64,000 bases of DNA from contig CAJVPP010000004.1 of the NCBI GenBank assembly GCA_910592005.1, forward strand, positions 1 through 64,000. The letters run 5' to 3'. The translations under genes were made by a program, and so were the position numbers. The notes beneath the pieces are model-generated. The model did not search any database. It worked only from the letters and a program-made list of their open reading frames with translations, and was not told the DNA's origin. This stretch comes from Funneliformis mosseae (lineage: Eukaryota > Glomeromycota > Glomeromycetes > Glomerales > Glomeraceae). Positions 62,381-64,000 of the stretch are shown one piece after another (position 1 is the stretch's first letter; every line of letters starts with the position of its first letter).

Positions 62381-64000
62381 CATTGATCAAAGAACATTCG
62401 TTGATCGAAGTGTTTCGAGACGACAAGTTCCCTGAGGGGGGACTATTAAGAATTTAATGCAATATTCATAGTCATAAACAAAAAAATATATTCAAAAATA
62501 ATATGTAGCATTTAATATCACGTATAAGTAATCTTCGTTCTCCCAACATGATAATCAGTTTCATTATTTCTAAATCTTCAGAGGCTGATTACTGTTTATT
62601 AATATTAATTAAGTTTATCAAAAAAAAAAATTTTGTTAATAAATAACAAAGGTACCATCCTGAATTTATTTATTTTTTTTTTTTTTTTTTTTTTTTATAT
62701 ATCTGAAGATCTAGGTTTTCTGATCATTTCTAAAATAAATTGAATTAATTTATAATAATAAAAATATATATAATTATTATTAATTTTATTATATTAAAAG
62801 TTTTATAATTTAAAAATTTATAAATAAATTTATTTTATAAGTTTACTTTGATTTATTTTTATAAAATTAAAAAACTTTTACTTTAAATAATTATTTATAT
62901 ATAGGATTTCAAGAGCTTTAATGCATTTTAATATAATATCAAAAATCAAAATGCAATAAAAATTTTATTTTTGTTAAAAATTTTTTTTAAAATCTGATTT
63001 TTTAGCAATCAACCTATATATTATAAATAACTTAAATTAAGTTATTAATAATTAAAGGTTTTATAAATACAGTTAATTTATTTTAAATGCATTCCCTTGG
63101 GATTATAGTAAAAATTTTAAAAAATATATATTTAAAGAAAGTGTATATTAAAAGAGAAAATTTTTATATAAATTTTAGGGGCTTTTTTTTTCATTGTCAT
63201 AGTGATTTATTATCACCCCTTACATCAAATGATTTTGCTCATACATATTTTATAATTTATAATATAGTATAGCATTTAATACAAATTTATTATATATGTA
63301 ATTTATTATACAGTTTAATATAATATAATAAAATTATTATAAATACAAAGCAAATAAGCAATTTATATATAATATTATATAATATTTTGGGTTATACCAA
63401 TCCCTTGCAATTTTTGATAATCTTTAACCTTTCTGCATTTTTTACATTGTCATTGACTCTTTAAATTAGATTTATAAGTTTCATAAGCTGATTTAAACCT
63501 TTTAATATCTAACAGATATCTTTTATTGCATTTATTCTTTGAATTTTACAATAATAATATTAATAGATCTAATTTTTTTCTTATTATCTGAATCTTTTTT
63601 ATGGTAAATTTCTTTCTATTCATTATCTTTATCCTTCAAGAAATTTTCTAATAAATAGATCAGCTATTCAGATCTAAAATTATTTTGTAACGTCTTATTT
63701 AAAACCTACTTATAAGCCCTATATAATTTACCATAAATAATTCATTATTTAAACGCTAATAATCTTTTATCACAAAACTTTGTATTAATTTGATTAAATA
63801 GACATAAGCTTAAAATATATTATTAATATTAAAATATATAATTTGTTGATCTTTTTGTAAAAATTTATCTGCATTTAAAAATAGCTCCTATATATCATTT
63901 TTATTTTTGCTATATTACTGTATTAGAATAAATATAATGTGAAAAAAAGCATTTTTTATAGTTAAACATAACTTGAAAATAATGTCTATAAATAATATCA
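62381..64000. other. AT-rich flank, no gene recognised
   Basis: The first 150 bp is the likely 3' region of the ING gene. From 62640 the DNA is almost pure A/T, with a long T run at 62669-62696. Between 63400 and 63560 a minus-strand stretch (KCNKRYLLDIKRFKSAYET ... CKKCRKVKDY) has Cys pairs that could be a decayed zinc-binding protein, but it is too short to call. Confidence 0.4.

Noticed and set aside
1..64000. tRNA, rRNA genes and CRISPR arrays
   Set aside because: I looked for TTCGANTC-type T-arms, conserved rRNA cores and regularly spaced repeats and saw none. The tandem ACTACTGAT repeat lacks unique spacers.

Overview
This window looks like nuclear DNA of a filamentous fungus, most likely an arbuscular mycorrhizal fungus of the Glomeromycotina (Rhizophagus-like). 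The base composition is extremely AT-rich. Genes are split by short GT-AG introns, mostly 60-110 bp. There is a fungal-type DASH subunit (DAD3), a decayed Crinkler gene, and many degenerate hAT, LINE, Ty3/gypsy and virus-like elements of kinds I associate with Rhizophagus. The organism call is inference from content; nothing in the window names the species.

Layout. 1-9.1 kb: decayed accessory DNA. It holds a hAT transposase relic, an unrecognised multi-exon pseudogene carrying a 97-bp hAT-type MITE with a perfect 8-bp target duplication, and a frameshifted Crinkler/P-loop ATPase pseudogene interrupted by a 645-bp element with inverted ends. 11.9-22.2 kb: first gene island, with a homeobox transcription factor (minus), DASH subunit DAD3 (plus) and a Dnf-class P4-ATPase phospholipid flippase (minus). 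22.9-52.4 kb: a transposon island of about 30 kb with no intact gene. It contains a zinc-ribbon/endonuclease-like relic; a run of virus-like relics (integrase, A32-like packaging ATPase, coiled-coil membrane protein, HTH protein, retropepsin, gag with zinc knuckle); a Ty3/gypsy relic; a second hAT relic; a LINE relic; and several copies of one short inverted-repeat family. 52.7-62.4 kb: second gene island with six conserved genes: STRAP (plus), an SGF11-like SAGA zinc-finger protein (minus), a FIT2 lipid-droplet/ER protein (plus), magnesium-dependent phosphatase MDP1 (minus), a small MLRQ/NDUFA4-like membrane protein (minus) and an ING-family PHD-finger protein (plus). 62.4-64 kb: AT-rich DNA with no recognised gene.

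Exon joins were chosen so that reading frame, GT-AG sites and known protein motifs agree. The summed coding length is divisible by three for the homeobox gene, DAD3, DNF, STRAP, SGF11-like, MDP1 and ING models. The genes are housekeeping functions (spindle attachment, lipid asymmetry and storage, chromatin modification, mRNP/signalling scaffold) and do not form one pathway. The most interesting material is in the decayed island: a packaging ATPase and an integrase lie next to a gag-retropepsin unit, all on one strand. The integrase has aspartate where a glutamate is usual in the DD35E triad. The island's stop codons mostly fit C-to-T decay.
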